Assembly (NCBI RefSeq): GCF_016859285.1
Contig: NC_053400.1
Coordinates: 12,954,546-13,018,545 of the forward strand
Reading direction: 5' to 3'
From: Xiphias gladius
Lineage: Eukaryota > Chordata > Actinopteri > Istiophoriformes > Xiphiidae
DNA length: 64,000 nt
A program made the position numbers and the translations under genes. Below the pieces are notes generated by a model that saw only the letters and a list, made by a program, of their open reading frames with translations, did no database searches and was not told where the DNA came from. Shown here piece by piece: positions 12,517-28,000 of the stretch. Within the stretch, counting starts at the first letter, position 1; the number at the start of each line of letters is the position of its first letter.

Positions 12517-13251
12517 ATGAGAGGGTTCACACTGAATAATGTTTGCCAGTGTGGCTTATTTACTTACCTTGTCTTGTTTTCTTTCATGTATTTTACCGCT
12601 GCAGTCAGTTTCGACTTGACTGAGCTTAGGAATAAAGTTGCAAAAATTAAAGTGAATCCAAGAGGCAATCTTTGGGCTACAGGTAAGATTCATCTTCTAA
12701 TTCAATTCACTGTAGAGCAAACAGTCATATTTGCATTGGATGGCATCTGATTTTACATATTTTCCACATGAAGTGAATTCATTTTTACATCATCACATTT
12801 TGATGGTTTCTCGGAACGATGAGGACATGTTGATTGTTCCCGGGGGGGGGTTCCTTTCCCCCAGTTTTCACCTAATTTAAGGCAATATCAATGAGCGTTT
12901 TCTCTGACTTGGCAGGACACTTCATGGGAAAGAAGAGTGTGATGGACACCCCCCTGTTGCCCTCAGCGGAGGGGCAGGGCGCCGATGCGCTGGAAGACAC
13001 CCTTCCTGGGGAGCAGAGAGCTCTCGAGGAGCTTTTCCAGGAATTTCTGCGGGCGGCGTTACAAGCGCAGCTGGACACACAAGAGAGCCGCTCGAAAAAT
13101 CAGGTGAGAGCCACTGGTGTCCAGACGCTTTTTGTTTCAGTCAAAAAGGGACTGAGGTGATGATTCTGGGTCTTAATTCGATAACTCTCTATTTCAGGAG
13201 GCGGACTTGTTGATGAAGATTTTAGAAAGCTACATCCAAAGCAGAAAGTGA
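12517..13251 (+). CDS. nmb: Neuromedin B precursor (bombesin family neuropeptide)
   Basis: This encodes a secreted neuropeptide precursor whose mature peptide would act on bombesin-family GPCRs such as NMBR. Coding exons: 12517-12682, 12916-13103 and 13198-13251, giving 135 aa. A hydrophobic signal peptide occupies about residues 1-29, with likely cleavage near TAA/VSFD. The active decapeptide GNLWATGHFM is at 50-59. It is followed by Gly60-Lys61-Lys62, a classic amidation plus dibasic cleavage signal, so the predicted product is C-terminally amidated. There is no dibasic pair directly before the decapeptide, only Arg49, so an N-extended form or monobasic cleavage is likely. Intron 1 splits the Gly56 codon inside the bioactive peptide. 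The remainder is an acidic, Leu-rich C-terminal propeptide ending SRK. Fish often have two nmb paralogues, and I cannot decide between a and b. Confidence 0.96.
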
Positions 13252-13315
13252 TACAGAGGATGAAGGTCTGGCACGTGTGAAGACGGATCCGGGGTCATCT
13301 GACCTCATGGGTTAA

Positions 13316-13325
13316 AATAAATAAA
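13316..13325 (+). terminator. nmb poly(A) signals (overlapping AATAAA)
   Basis: Two overlapping AATAAA hexamers (13316-13321 and 13320-13325) lie about 65 bp after the nmb stop codon. A third AATAAA at 13502-13507 could give a longer 3' UTR. Confidence 0.65.
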
Positions 13326-13509
13326 TATATTAGACACAGTCTACAGTCTCCTGCTCATCATGATTGTAATTTACTGTATCTGCCATACTTAGTCAACAGC
13401 AGCTGTGCCGTCTGCAATACGAGAAAAAAAAGATCTTTCAGTTTAATCTGATGATGATATTTCACACTGTCTTGTCATTTAAAAAAAATATATTTATATT
13501 AAATAAAGT

Positions 13510-15358
13510 TATTATTTGCATTGCTGTGGCTATGATCTGAGGCAGATAAATTATAACACATATAGATCACGTTTATTCAAGTCCTGTCCCGGTCGACATC
13601 AGCACACAGACTTGCTCCGGGGAAACCACTGGTCACTTCATTGTGGCTGCGCCACTGGGCTTCTTCCACCTAACTGCCTGGGAAGTGCCCCGTGCGTGAC
13701 AATGGCTCCTGCACAAAAGGCTCGAACTCGCCCATGACTACACGCCCCTTAAACGAGACACAAGGCTTCACTGTTCGCTTGCATTTCATTGTGGCCTCAA
13801 AAAAGATCGTGACTACACAGGGAGCAGCCAGTTTCTGTAATTAAAGCTATATATTGACCAAAGCTTTACAGTATTAAAACCTTAATATTGAGTTACACCC
13901 CCTCCCTCTCTCTCTGATACTCTCCACAGGCATCTAGTACAGTCCTTATGTATAGGCCCAACGATCAACTAATTGTTCAGCCTGATTGTTTCTCTTTGTG
14001 TGCTAGAAGCATGTCCAAAATAACACTTATATAAATACAACTGTGGGCAGCTTATATAAATCACATCTTCTAGCTTCCTGGAAATTTAGACATGAAATCG
14101 ATATTATCTTTTGTACTTTTCTTGTCCTTTGCATAAAGGGATGACCTGTTCTCTCAATCAATAGTGGTGAAGTGAGATGGCCCAGCTACAGTGCCTTGGG
14201 CTGATCTACTGTATTGTAAACGGGCACAGCTATTTCAATATCTCTCCCACAATACCCTTTGCTTCACGTCGCTTTTTATGGTGTGAAATATGCACAGAGT
14301 CCAGAGTAATGGCATCGGGGAAGAAGTGAGAGAGAGGAAAGCTGTGTAGTCTAGGTATTGACTTCACAATTTTTGGCCCAATAAGTGACAGAAAACGTTC
14401 CCGACTAAAGAATTCACTGGGTCGTCAGTTTACACCTTGCTGAAAGCGGTCTGACAAGACAGTCCTGCAATAAATCCTAACTTCATGAAGGTTCTAATGT
14501 TCAGTTTTTTAAAAACTGTTTTGGAGAGGCGATGAATTTGATGGACAGTTCGGAGGATGCAGTTTGTGGTGCTTTTGAATTGTATTGTGTTATATGAGAG
14601 GTGTTCCTAATATTTTGTCTGCTCGTGTTATTATAAATGGGGTCATCACATTCCTCCAAGTTGATAACTCCATACTGTTGTATTAAAATGCATTAATTCT
14701 AGCTGTACCCAATAAACTGACAATTTAGTGTAGGCTTTGCTCTCAACTGATTTGCAGCACACAAAAACCATAATTAGGGTCTTTTTCCTGAGTTTTTCAT
14801 TACATGGAGGGCAAGAAGTTGTTTTCATCCCCTCCATAATCACACTCTCTAACCTATGGTTATTTTGTCAAACAATAGCTTGAAAAACGTGGATCTTTCA
14901 GGTGCAGAACATTGCACATAAGTAGGTTACTAGGTTAGAAAATTGGGAACAATTTGATAAATAAGTCTGCTCAATAGGTTACAGAAACTTTAAGTCCCTA
15001 ATGAAAAGCATTCAAACTTGTATCTCAACCTCTGATGAGAAACTTAGAAACATATTCTAGAGTGTCGTTTCTGACTTAAATATTCTTTTTGGTCTCTTTT
15101 TCTCCTGGGTCTCCTGGGTCTTTGCGATGAAATTACTTTTTAAGAGCGAAAAATTCAGAACACTGTATTGTATAGTAATGAGTAAAGCCATAGCATTTAA
15201 TTTTTGCTGTTGTACAGATACACAAAATGTGCCAGTCTGCATTTGAATGCTGAGAAAAATTTTATCTTCAACCACAAATACTGTCTTTTATTAATTAATC
15301 TGAAATATCTACATGATTAACTGTGTGATGATCTGTTCAGTGTGCCTATACAAAGAAA

Positions 15359-15446
<88 letters not shown>

Positions 15447-18399
15447 GGTGTGTGTGTGCGTGTCTGTGTTGTCTGAATGAGTGAATATAACTCTCCTCTC
15501 ATGACTCCAAACATGTTACAAATGTTAACTGTTTAGGAAGTTGATGTCTCCACACAATTTGAGCCTGCATAGATCTCCCGCATCACACATGCTTCCTCCC
15601 TCCTGGGGGAATGAGAGATTCAATTTAACATCTCTGTGCTCTCTGTTTACTCTGCATTTGCTCGATTGCTCATATAAATGTTTTGTTCCTTTACGTGCTT
15701 ATGTTTATCTAATAATCCCTGGTTCTGTCGACCTACACAAATGAACTGCTCTGTGTCTTTAAATTCGTAGGACAGTTGAAGCTTGCCAAAAACAAAAAAA
15801 AATTGAATTCTAAATTCCAGGAAAAGAAATTGTTATTCCTGCACAGACAAGATTTCATTGAAATCTTTTCACTTTTGTTGGAGTGAATCCAGTTAAGTCA
15901 TTATAATTGATTAATTTTCCCCAAATACATCTGCAGCTATCAATGAGACAGGAGTGGATGGAAGGAAGGAAGGATCTTTGAGGCAATGCAGGTGTGGATT
16001 GTAAAAAGTTAATAGCAGAAAAGATGCCCCTAATATTTTGTATATTCACTGTACATTGAATTGTATCTAACAATCACCCAAATTTGGGAATACCTAGAAT
16101 TTGACATTTACTTATAGATAGTCATCACAGAGGAGACTAATCTGTCTTTTGTGATGTGATCAAAACAATTCAAATTAGTTAATGTGGCTTTAAGACTCTA
16201 CATGCTGCTGGAAAATGTGTGTTGCTCAGCTATTTTACGTATAGTAGCTACAGTATACTGTATGGCTATGAAATAAGAAAAGACCATAAAACAAAATATT
16301 ATGTTAAGTTATCACAAAACTTGTGGAATCTGATATACCAAATGATGGGGCTAATTAAAACCAGAAACAAACAATTATCAGTAATTACAGATAACCTCAT
16401 CTTGAAGAAGTTAAATGTGACCTTAAATGCTAATATTCTTATTTTCTTTATCTAATATCCAACCGACTAATATTAACCATCTGACATTTTGATGGCTGCA
16501 AGGTCAACCATATTATGGTTTGTTATCCTAAATTGCAGCAGTGACAAATTACTTCAAATTAGGGATTAATAAATCCTTTATTTCTTCTTCGTGATATTTC
16601 TTCATGTTTTACTATATGCTTTTGTTTCGATGAAGGTGTTTCTTGGATAGCTTTGTTTTTCATTGATTAAAGCTTTGGTTGTAAATGGGTTTCACATGTC
16701 TTGTGAGGGCATTTTAATTTGAACAAACATAGCAGACAACAGGACATTACTCTGTTTGCTATATAAATGGCGATATCCGCACTAGGCAACTAAGTGTGCA
16801 TTAATGCATGAGGGATTTATGATAATTTATCACTTTTGTCACTACATTGAACTGTTACCATCTCCGGTCCCCAGTATGGAGCCTGATCCCACTGGAAATG
16901 TGCACTCACTTGTTTGAAAATGAATGAAATGATTTTCAGCTTACGTGTAAAAAAAGAGCCATTTTGCTTTTTCCTTAAGTGAAGCCATATTCTAAACGTA
17001 ACCAAGGTAAAAACAATAACCATCACATTTCATATTCTATTATGCAAAAACCTGTCATTGCCATAGGTTATGCACAAACTGTAACACACCCACAGACATT
17101 ATTCAGTGGAAGGCTATTTGTCATATGACCCGAAGTCATATGCATATGTCTCTGACTTTGAAACTTTTGGTATACCGTCTTTGTTTCCCTGCGTATCTCC
17201 TTGTTTCTTTGTTTTATGTTGTCCTGTTTTAATAATAACTCAAATTATAGCCGTGAGGGTAGCTCGATGCATAATTCACACAGTGGATGTATGTTGTGTC
17301 AACAGAGGCAGCCTCAGCCTCTGCTTGAATATGTGAGATCCACTTTTGATCAGTTTGAACACTAAAAGCTGACAGAGACAAGTGTGGCACGCTTTAACTC
17401 AATAAAACCAAGGGCTTTGGGCATCTGCCCAAGTCATCATTGACTGAATGCCCCAAAGGTACTAATTTTCAACGGAGTAATCTATCTTGACCTCACTGGA
17501 GATGCACAGGTCTAATAGGTTTTAAGTAGAGGCAGCAGGGGCATATCACATGTTTCTCTTACATTCATCCATTTCTGCCAAGGAACTGTGTGGGTGCAGT
17601 GTGTATAGTATTATTTATTAAGGCCTGGGCCTGAACATCTGAAAAATGTATGTACTCAGCAGAAGGACTGTCATACGGTTGTCGGGTGGTCCTACCGACA
17701 CATTTTCCCCTCCCACATTTTATGTAGTGTAAAACTAGAAATCATACACTGCCACCCTCTGGCATAAAAACCCTTACTACACACCGATGACATCTCCATG
17801 CTGATTCCGCCTGTGTTTTTTTTTTTGTTTTTTTGTTTTTTAAATGGCCTTACATTATGTGTTCAAAAGAGGGTTTTCCATATCTGTCGACAAATGAACC
17901 ATTCAAACAGCATCCCACCCGAGCTGCTATAGGCCTAAATGCTTAAACTCATGTCCTGCCATCGAGAGATCAGTACCAAATGCCCGGATAAAAATTCATC
18001 TTTTTCCAGGAATACTCGATTTCTAAACAGAGCTGAGGAACTACAGATGCACTGGGTAAACTTGAGGGACAGTCATTGTCACTGCTTATTGCTTATGACA
18101 CATTACATCCCATCGCGTTGATTTAAATTCATTTTGTGGTGGACGAGTAAAACTAAATAGCGTCGTAAGGCGTCACATTAAATTGACGGGCTGTGTAAAA
18201 AAAAAAAAAAAAAAAAAGAGTGTGATGGGGTTGTAGTGGTTGATGCTTTTAGTAATAATAATTTAAAATGTACAATGGAATTCATTGTGTATATGTAATA
18301 TAGTTACCGGGATCAATGTTCAAATATCATCCATCGGGTGTTTGTTTTGAATGATGATGTCATCCGAACACGTGACCTCCGTCTTTTAATTGCGGTGAT

Positions 18400-18400
<1 letters not shown>
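13510..18400. other. Intergenic nmb-tspan3
   Basis: I find no supported gene. Short ORFs here are isolated and lack motifs. A long (TG)n array lies at 15363-15444 (listed separately). T-rich tracts lie at about 17817-17840, and an A-run at 18197-18217. The rest is AT-rich unique-looking sequence. Confidence 0.6.
15363..15468. repeat. (TG)n microsatellite
   Basis: About 41 uninterrupted TG units run from 15363 to 15444, followed by a degenerate TG-rich tail to about 15468. Open frames here are repeat artefacts. Confidence 0.95.
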
Positions 18401-22758
<4,358 letters not shown>

Positions 22759-23826
22759 AGGATGCAGCCAGTCAGCGAAGCACTCAGAAAATCAAAAGGA
22801 GCGTCACCAGACATGTCCACAGTAGATTTCAGCTGTAGTTATAGAAGCTCAAGCACACCTTGCACAATTCATGATAAAGTAGTGAACACTGATGACGTGG
22901 TTTGGGTGGGCGGGGGTTTCAAGGCGAAACCAGTTATTTATTGACATGCATTGTAAGTTACTGTTACTTTAAATGTCATTTTATTTCCTTACAAACACTG
23001 AAAAACTTATAAAAGACTAAGTTGGATATGGCTAATTGACATTTGTGATGTTGATGCTTTTTTTTTTTTTTTTTTCTCCTTCTTTTAATTGTGGCTTCAT
23101 ATAATTTGGGCTAATCCCCAGTTAGGATGATCAGAAGCAATTTGGAGCTTCTGTGTGAAATTAGGATTGGGAGTGTTGCATGGAATGTATTTCCCTGTAG
23201 GCTAGTTTGCACTATGGCCGGAGTTCTGGAGATATTTCATGGTTGTTAAAATATAAGACCTATGATGAAAAGAACATACATACACTATTCGTAATACCTT
23301 GGCTTGACCAGACTTTGTGAAAATGGAAAAACGTTTTGCCATAGAAAGAACTGATTCATTGTTTTTATCTCTGTCCTTACATTTTTGTTTGTGGATCACC
23401 TCTGCGTTTTGTCTTTTAAAGCCATGTTTGGTAGAAAGAGTTCTTCATATTCACAAACATTCTGGTTGTGAATGATGTACATTCTGTTTTGGTGTGGATG
23501 TTCTCCTAATCTGGCTTCACTTTTGAGGCATTGCCAATATATAAATTGTGAAACAACCTTTTAGTCTCCAGTGCTATTAGTTGGTGTATTATCAGTGTTA
23601 CCTGAAGACTTGTGTATGTGTAGATTCAGTTTGTTAAAGTCAGAGTATTCGTTCTGTTTAGTTTGTTAGTTATAAAACTGCTATACAGAAATATGACCTT
23701 ATTTTATACATTTTTGTGAAATTTAATATTTTCGAGCTGTTAAGTTGACCCCTAGATATTTAGCTAGTGCCTCAGAAAAAAAAAAAAGACAAAATTGTGA
23801 ATAGACTGGAGAACAGGCAGGGGACA

Positions 23827-23832
23827 AATAAA
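23827..23832 (+). terminator. tspan3 poly(A) signal
   Basis: AATAAA lies 1.07 kb after the tspan3 stop codon, following AT-rich 3' UTR sequence and a T-run at 23059-23075. It is a plausible end of a roughly 1.1-kb 3' UTR. Confidence 0.6.
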
Positions 23833-23854
23833 GTCATACATTTTAACTTGACTG

Positions 23855-23860
23855 TTTAAT
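23855..23860 (-). terminator. Candidate pstpip1 poly(A) signal (ATTAAA)
   Basis: Reading leftwards from the pstpip1 stop codon, the first strong hexamer variant I see on the minus strand is ATTAAA here, about 1.16 kb downstream. If used, the pstpip1 3' end would abut or overlap the tspan3 3' end. A weaker TATAAA variant occurs near 24090. Confidence 0.35.
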
Positions 23861-25019
23861 TGACATTTGATCCACATGGTTTGATATAAAATTAAATATG
23901 TTACCAGTTAAACCTTACACACAGGTAATGATTTGATATTTCATCAGTCACAAGAAAAATATGAACTTAAAGAAATAGCTGTGCCATCATTTTACAGATA
24001 GTCATACAGTTTCCTAAGTTATAAAAACTATTTTTTGTATTTTGATCTCCATGGTAACTGATGATCTTCCCATCGATCACAGAAAATACTTTATAGACAG
24101 CAGACATATAATTACATGGAGTACATGACCCTCTATCTTCCCCAGCTCACAAACACACACGCAAAAATAAAAAAAAATAGCTGCAGACACTGTTAGGATG
24201 TATGATATATCTCTTCAAGAGATACATGCTCATCTAAAAAATGGCCACCATGTCCTCTAACTCTAAAAGTAACTCAAAATTTATCACATCAAATGCAATG
24301 GCATCTAGTGTCTTACCTATCGAAGATAAATTAATTCATCCCTTATTTCTGTCAGTGCTATGTAAAGTACAGAAACATGCATGGTGATCTGATGATAACT
24401 GATGAGAGTTCAGATTGTTAGAGAAATACCATAAATAATGCCATGCAGAGCCTCGCTTGCACTGGTATATAACTAGCTGTAGTAATATTAGCAACTGAAA
24501 CTTTTCCTTGGTTGTTTACTCACACTGAATCATACTCAAATCAAAGGCAAAATGCCAAAAATATAATCTTAAAAAGAGAAAATATAACATTCATAGAGAA
24601 ATGTCATTTGAAGCCATAATTATTCAGTCCAATGACACTAGGTACAAGAATCCCAGCCGTACAACACACGAGGTAGCAGGGTTACAATCTCACTACAACT
24701 ACAAACAACAAACTGTATGACTAATTCACTATTAATAAATAATTATCCCCCTGCACATTTCAAAAACCAACTACCCACTAAATGATGCTTGATTTTCAGT
24801 GCAGGTTCAGAAATCAGTGCGGACATCAGCTGAGACTGTGAAGAGCACTTACCTAGAAAGCCTGGCAAAAACAAAGTGTATGTATGTGAATCTATAGGTG
24901 ATGTGGTACAGTATGTGTTCATTTAAGCATATGCACATGCATGGGTTTGGTGTGAGGCTGTGTGTGTTTTGTCACATGTTTGTGTGCATTTGTGTGTATT
25001 TTCTTATTTTTGTGTGTGC
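23861..25019 (-). other. Probable pstpip1 3' UTR / tspan3-pstpip1 gap
   Basis: AT-rich non-coding sequence between the two convergent genes. It contains no ORF of interest. Part or all of it is probably pstpip1 3' UTR; RNA evidence would be needed to place the end. Confidence 0.45.
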
Positions 25020-28000
25020 TCAGATTTTGCCCAGATAGTTTCCTGGTACCAGTCCAGTCAGCCCATTCCTCTCCACTAGCCACCAGCCATCTTCTTCTCG
25101 TTGCAACACTCGGACCACATCCCCTCTGCTCACAGGCAGTTCATCCCCTTCCTGACAAGTTAATGTGAGCAAAGATGACAAAAGTCAGCTCGAGATGGGT
25201 AACACAAACAAGCCTTCTTCTCGAATTCTCTTACCTTAATACCTACATTATCTTTTTAACATGCTGCACAAAATGATACCCTGCTTTTGACAAACTTTGT
25301 TTCTTGTACCATTAAGTCTTAGGTAATAAATTTGTGTCAAAATGATGCAAAATGATCACCTGTGCAGCATATGTATAAAGCACAATGTAGCTGTCTTCAT
25401 CAGCTGTAAATGTGGCCAGTGATGTGTCTTGCTGAAGGACTGGTACGGGTGCATATCCTCCATCCGAAATCTCAACTGAAGCCAGAGTCATAGCAGACAA
25501 TTGCAAATGCCAAATGTTAGCCTCTCTTTATAGATCAATGTACAATACATTTGTATACAGTACATTTTATTTCATCCAATTCAGATATAAAATTATCTTT
25601 CCAAAGCATGAGTCCCATAAAAGGTGCCGTGTTTTGCAAGCATATAGGGTAAGTTGAAAGAAAAAATGTGTGTACTTTTCTTTAGTTTATATACTTCATT
25701 TTTATATCTGATTTAAGTAGCTCATTTGAATCGTATTAAAATGATTCAGTACTGTGTCATGATTTTATTTCAACACATCAAGAGCACATCAGTTTTAATT
25801 CTTTGGTCTACTACTGTGTTTGCTAAAAGGTGACTGTGAATATGTCTCTATGAATATCGATTTGGAGCACACCCCGCAATAATAAAGCGCAAGGCAGAGC
25901 CAACAACATTCTAATGATTGTGTTATGCTTCTCATTCAAAAATACATAAATATATCCTAACTGTTAGATGATGGTGAATGAGTGAGTGATTGTACTACTT
26001 ACAATCACCAGCAGATGTCAGTGCTGATCGTGAGTTTTCAGGAGTGTCGATGCTGATGTTCCCAGAGCCATTGAGAAGGGAATCAGAGCACCTGCGTGAT
26101 CCAGGTTCAAGTGAGATATTTAGGATAGATTCTTTTTTTTTATCATTTCTATTTTTTTGTAGTGGTCTAAATAGAAGAAGGTACTGACAAACGATTAACC
26201 ACAAGGAGACAGCATTATCTGGCCGCCACAACAATCCTGCACTATTCATGCATTCTCCTTCATAGCCTGGCGGGTTACAGTAACAATGCTGTCTCCTCCT
26301 GGTGCCTCCTCCAAGGTTATTTGTGTCACACCTCATGTTTTCTCCTCCTGCGAAAACAGCCTGGCCATTGCTGTCTCTGGACACATCTGTCTTGTAGAAG
26401 CTCTCAAAGACTATGGGCTCTGCAGGAGGAAAACAGTAGTTGTTCATTCGAGAAGCGACGACAAATATTCCTCTGTTGCTCCACTCAAAGAGAAAGGTTA
26501 GTAGTTGAGTAGAACTCTTAAATTCCATTATTTTGCTGTTGCGCTTTTTCTCATTTCTCTTTTCAAGTTTTCAGTTTTTTTCTGAAGGGGAAATGACATT
26601 CTGAGTTCTGAGTAGCCTCTAAAACGTTCTCATTAAGTCAAATACCTGGCCCACCATGGCAGCTCACCTGGAGGCCTCGATCCTGTGCGTTTCATCTCTA
26701 TGAAGCAGTTGTTGTCTGTCGAGATGTCACACTGCTCCAGAAGCCTCCTCACGTCCTCATAAAACTGATTTTTAAACAGGAGGCAATCCATGTGAGATCA
26801 GAATTGTACAGAATTGTTTCGCTCAGTGGGTAAAAAAAACGTTTCACATTCACTTCTGTGCTAAGAGACTTTATTTCAAATTCAGTTATCCATGCTCAAA
26901 ATACATTATGTGAGGAGACAATGAGCATGTATGAAGGTGTTTTGGCTAAATCATCCACCTTTCGGCTACTTTCTGCAGCTTTCAAGAAAGAGTCCAGAGC
27001 CAAACTAGCATTGGGGCTGTACATTAGCACAGCAGTGTTTTGAGCTAGAGGCTATCATCACCATTGATGCTACATGTTTAACATGTTCTGCATAGTTTTG
27101 CATGCTAACATTTGCTAATTAGCTCATTCTCCGGGAATCCTGAATGTCTGCATAAAATTTCATGGTAATTCCTCCAATAGTTGTCTAGATACAGTATTTC
27201 AGTCTTGACCAGAGTGGTTGACTGATTGATCATCAGACTGTCATTACCATCCACAGAACCACAGCACTAGCATGGCTAATAAAATTTAAACAGATTCATT
27301 CAGGTTTGGAAAAAAAAAGATCAAACTCAGAAAAAATCCAAGTAGTGCATTAACCAAATTGCAATATTGCAAAAAAATTTTCTTAATAATAAATTGCTAC
27401 TAAAATTAAATTTGTAAATAAGGCTTGAACCTGTGCCTTGCTTAAAACCAAGCATTCAAGTGAGACATTCATCCCAAGAGGAACCCAGAGGGTTCTAAAG
27501 TGCTGAGGTATTCCTGCAAGAAATCAATTGTTTATATTTATTGAATTTTCTGTTAAACCTAATAATCATGTTTACATTTAATGTTTACTGTGTATTTTCT
27601 TCTTCTGTTTAAATTAGATAACTGTTCATTTACTGGTAGTTGTGTATGCACATGGTGTTATTTAGTATTGTCCAATATCATGGTATTGTTGTACTGCACT
27701 ATCATGGTAGGGACCAAATCCTTTTTACCACGGTATTACCATGGTGCTTTGAGTGGTTTGTACAGAAATGTCAGGAGGAACCATTTAATGAGCTCACCTC
27801 ATCATCTCGGACACACTGCATGGAGAAATGATTGCAGTGGTCCCAGAGAACACACCTGAGCATGCCGATACGATCTCCCTCCAGTTGCTGGAACACCTGA
27901 AAAACAAGAGCGCTCCCACTGGTTTCTGAATATCAGTAACTTAATGTCTGCAGAGACAAGATTGTTTCTGCTTTTTTTCATAACCCCTTACCCCAACAGC

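Noticed and set aside
13516..13737. 73-codon frame downstream of nmb
   Set aside because: It starts after the nmb poly(A) signals and has no recognisable homology or splice signals.
25995..26528. 177-codon minus-strand frame over pstpip1
   Set aside because: It overlaps two true pstpip1 exons but reads through the intron between them. The spliced model matches the protein family and keeps GT-AG phase, so this is not a separate gene.
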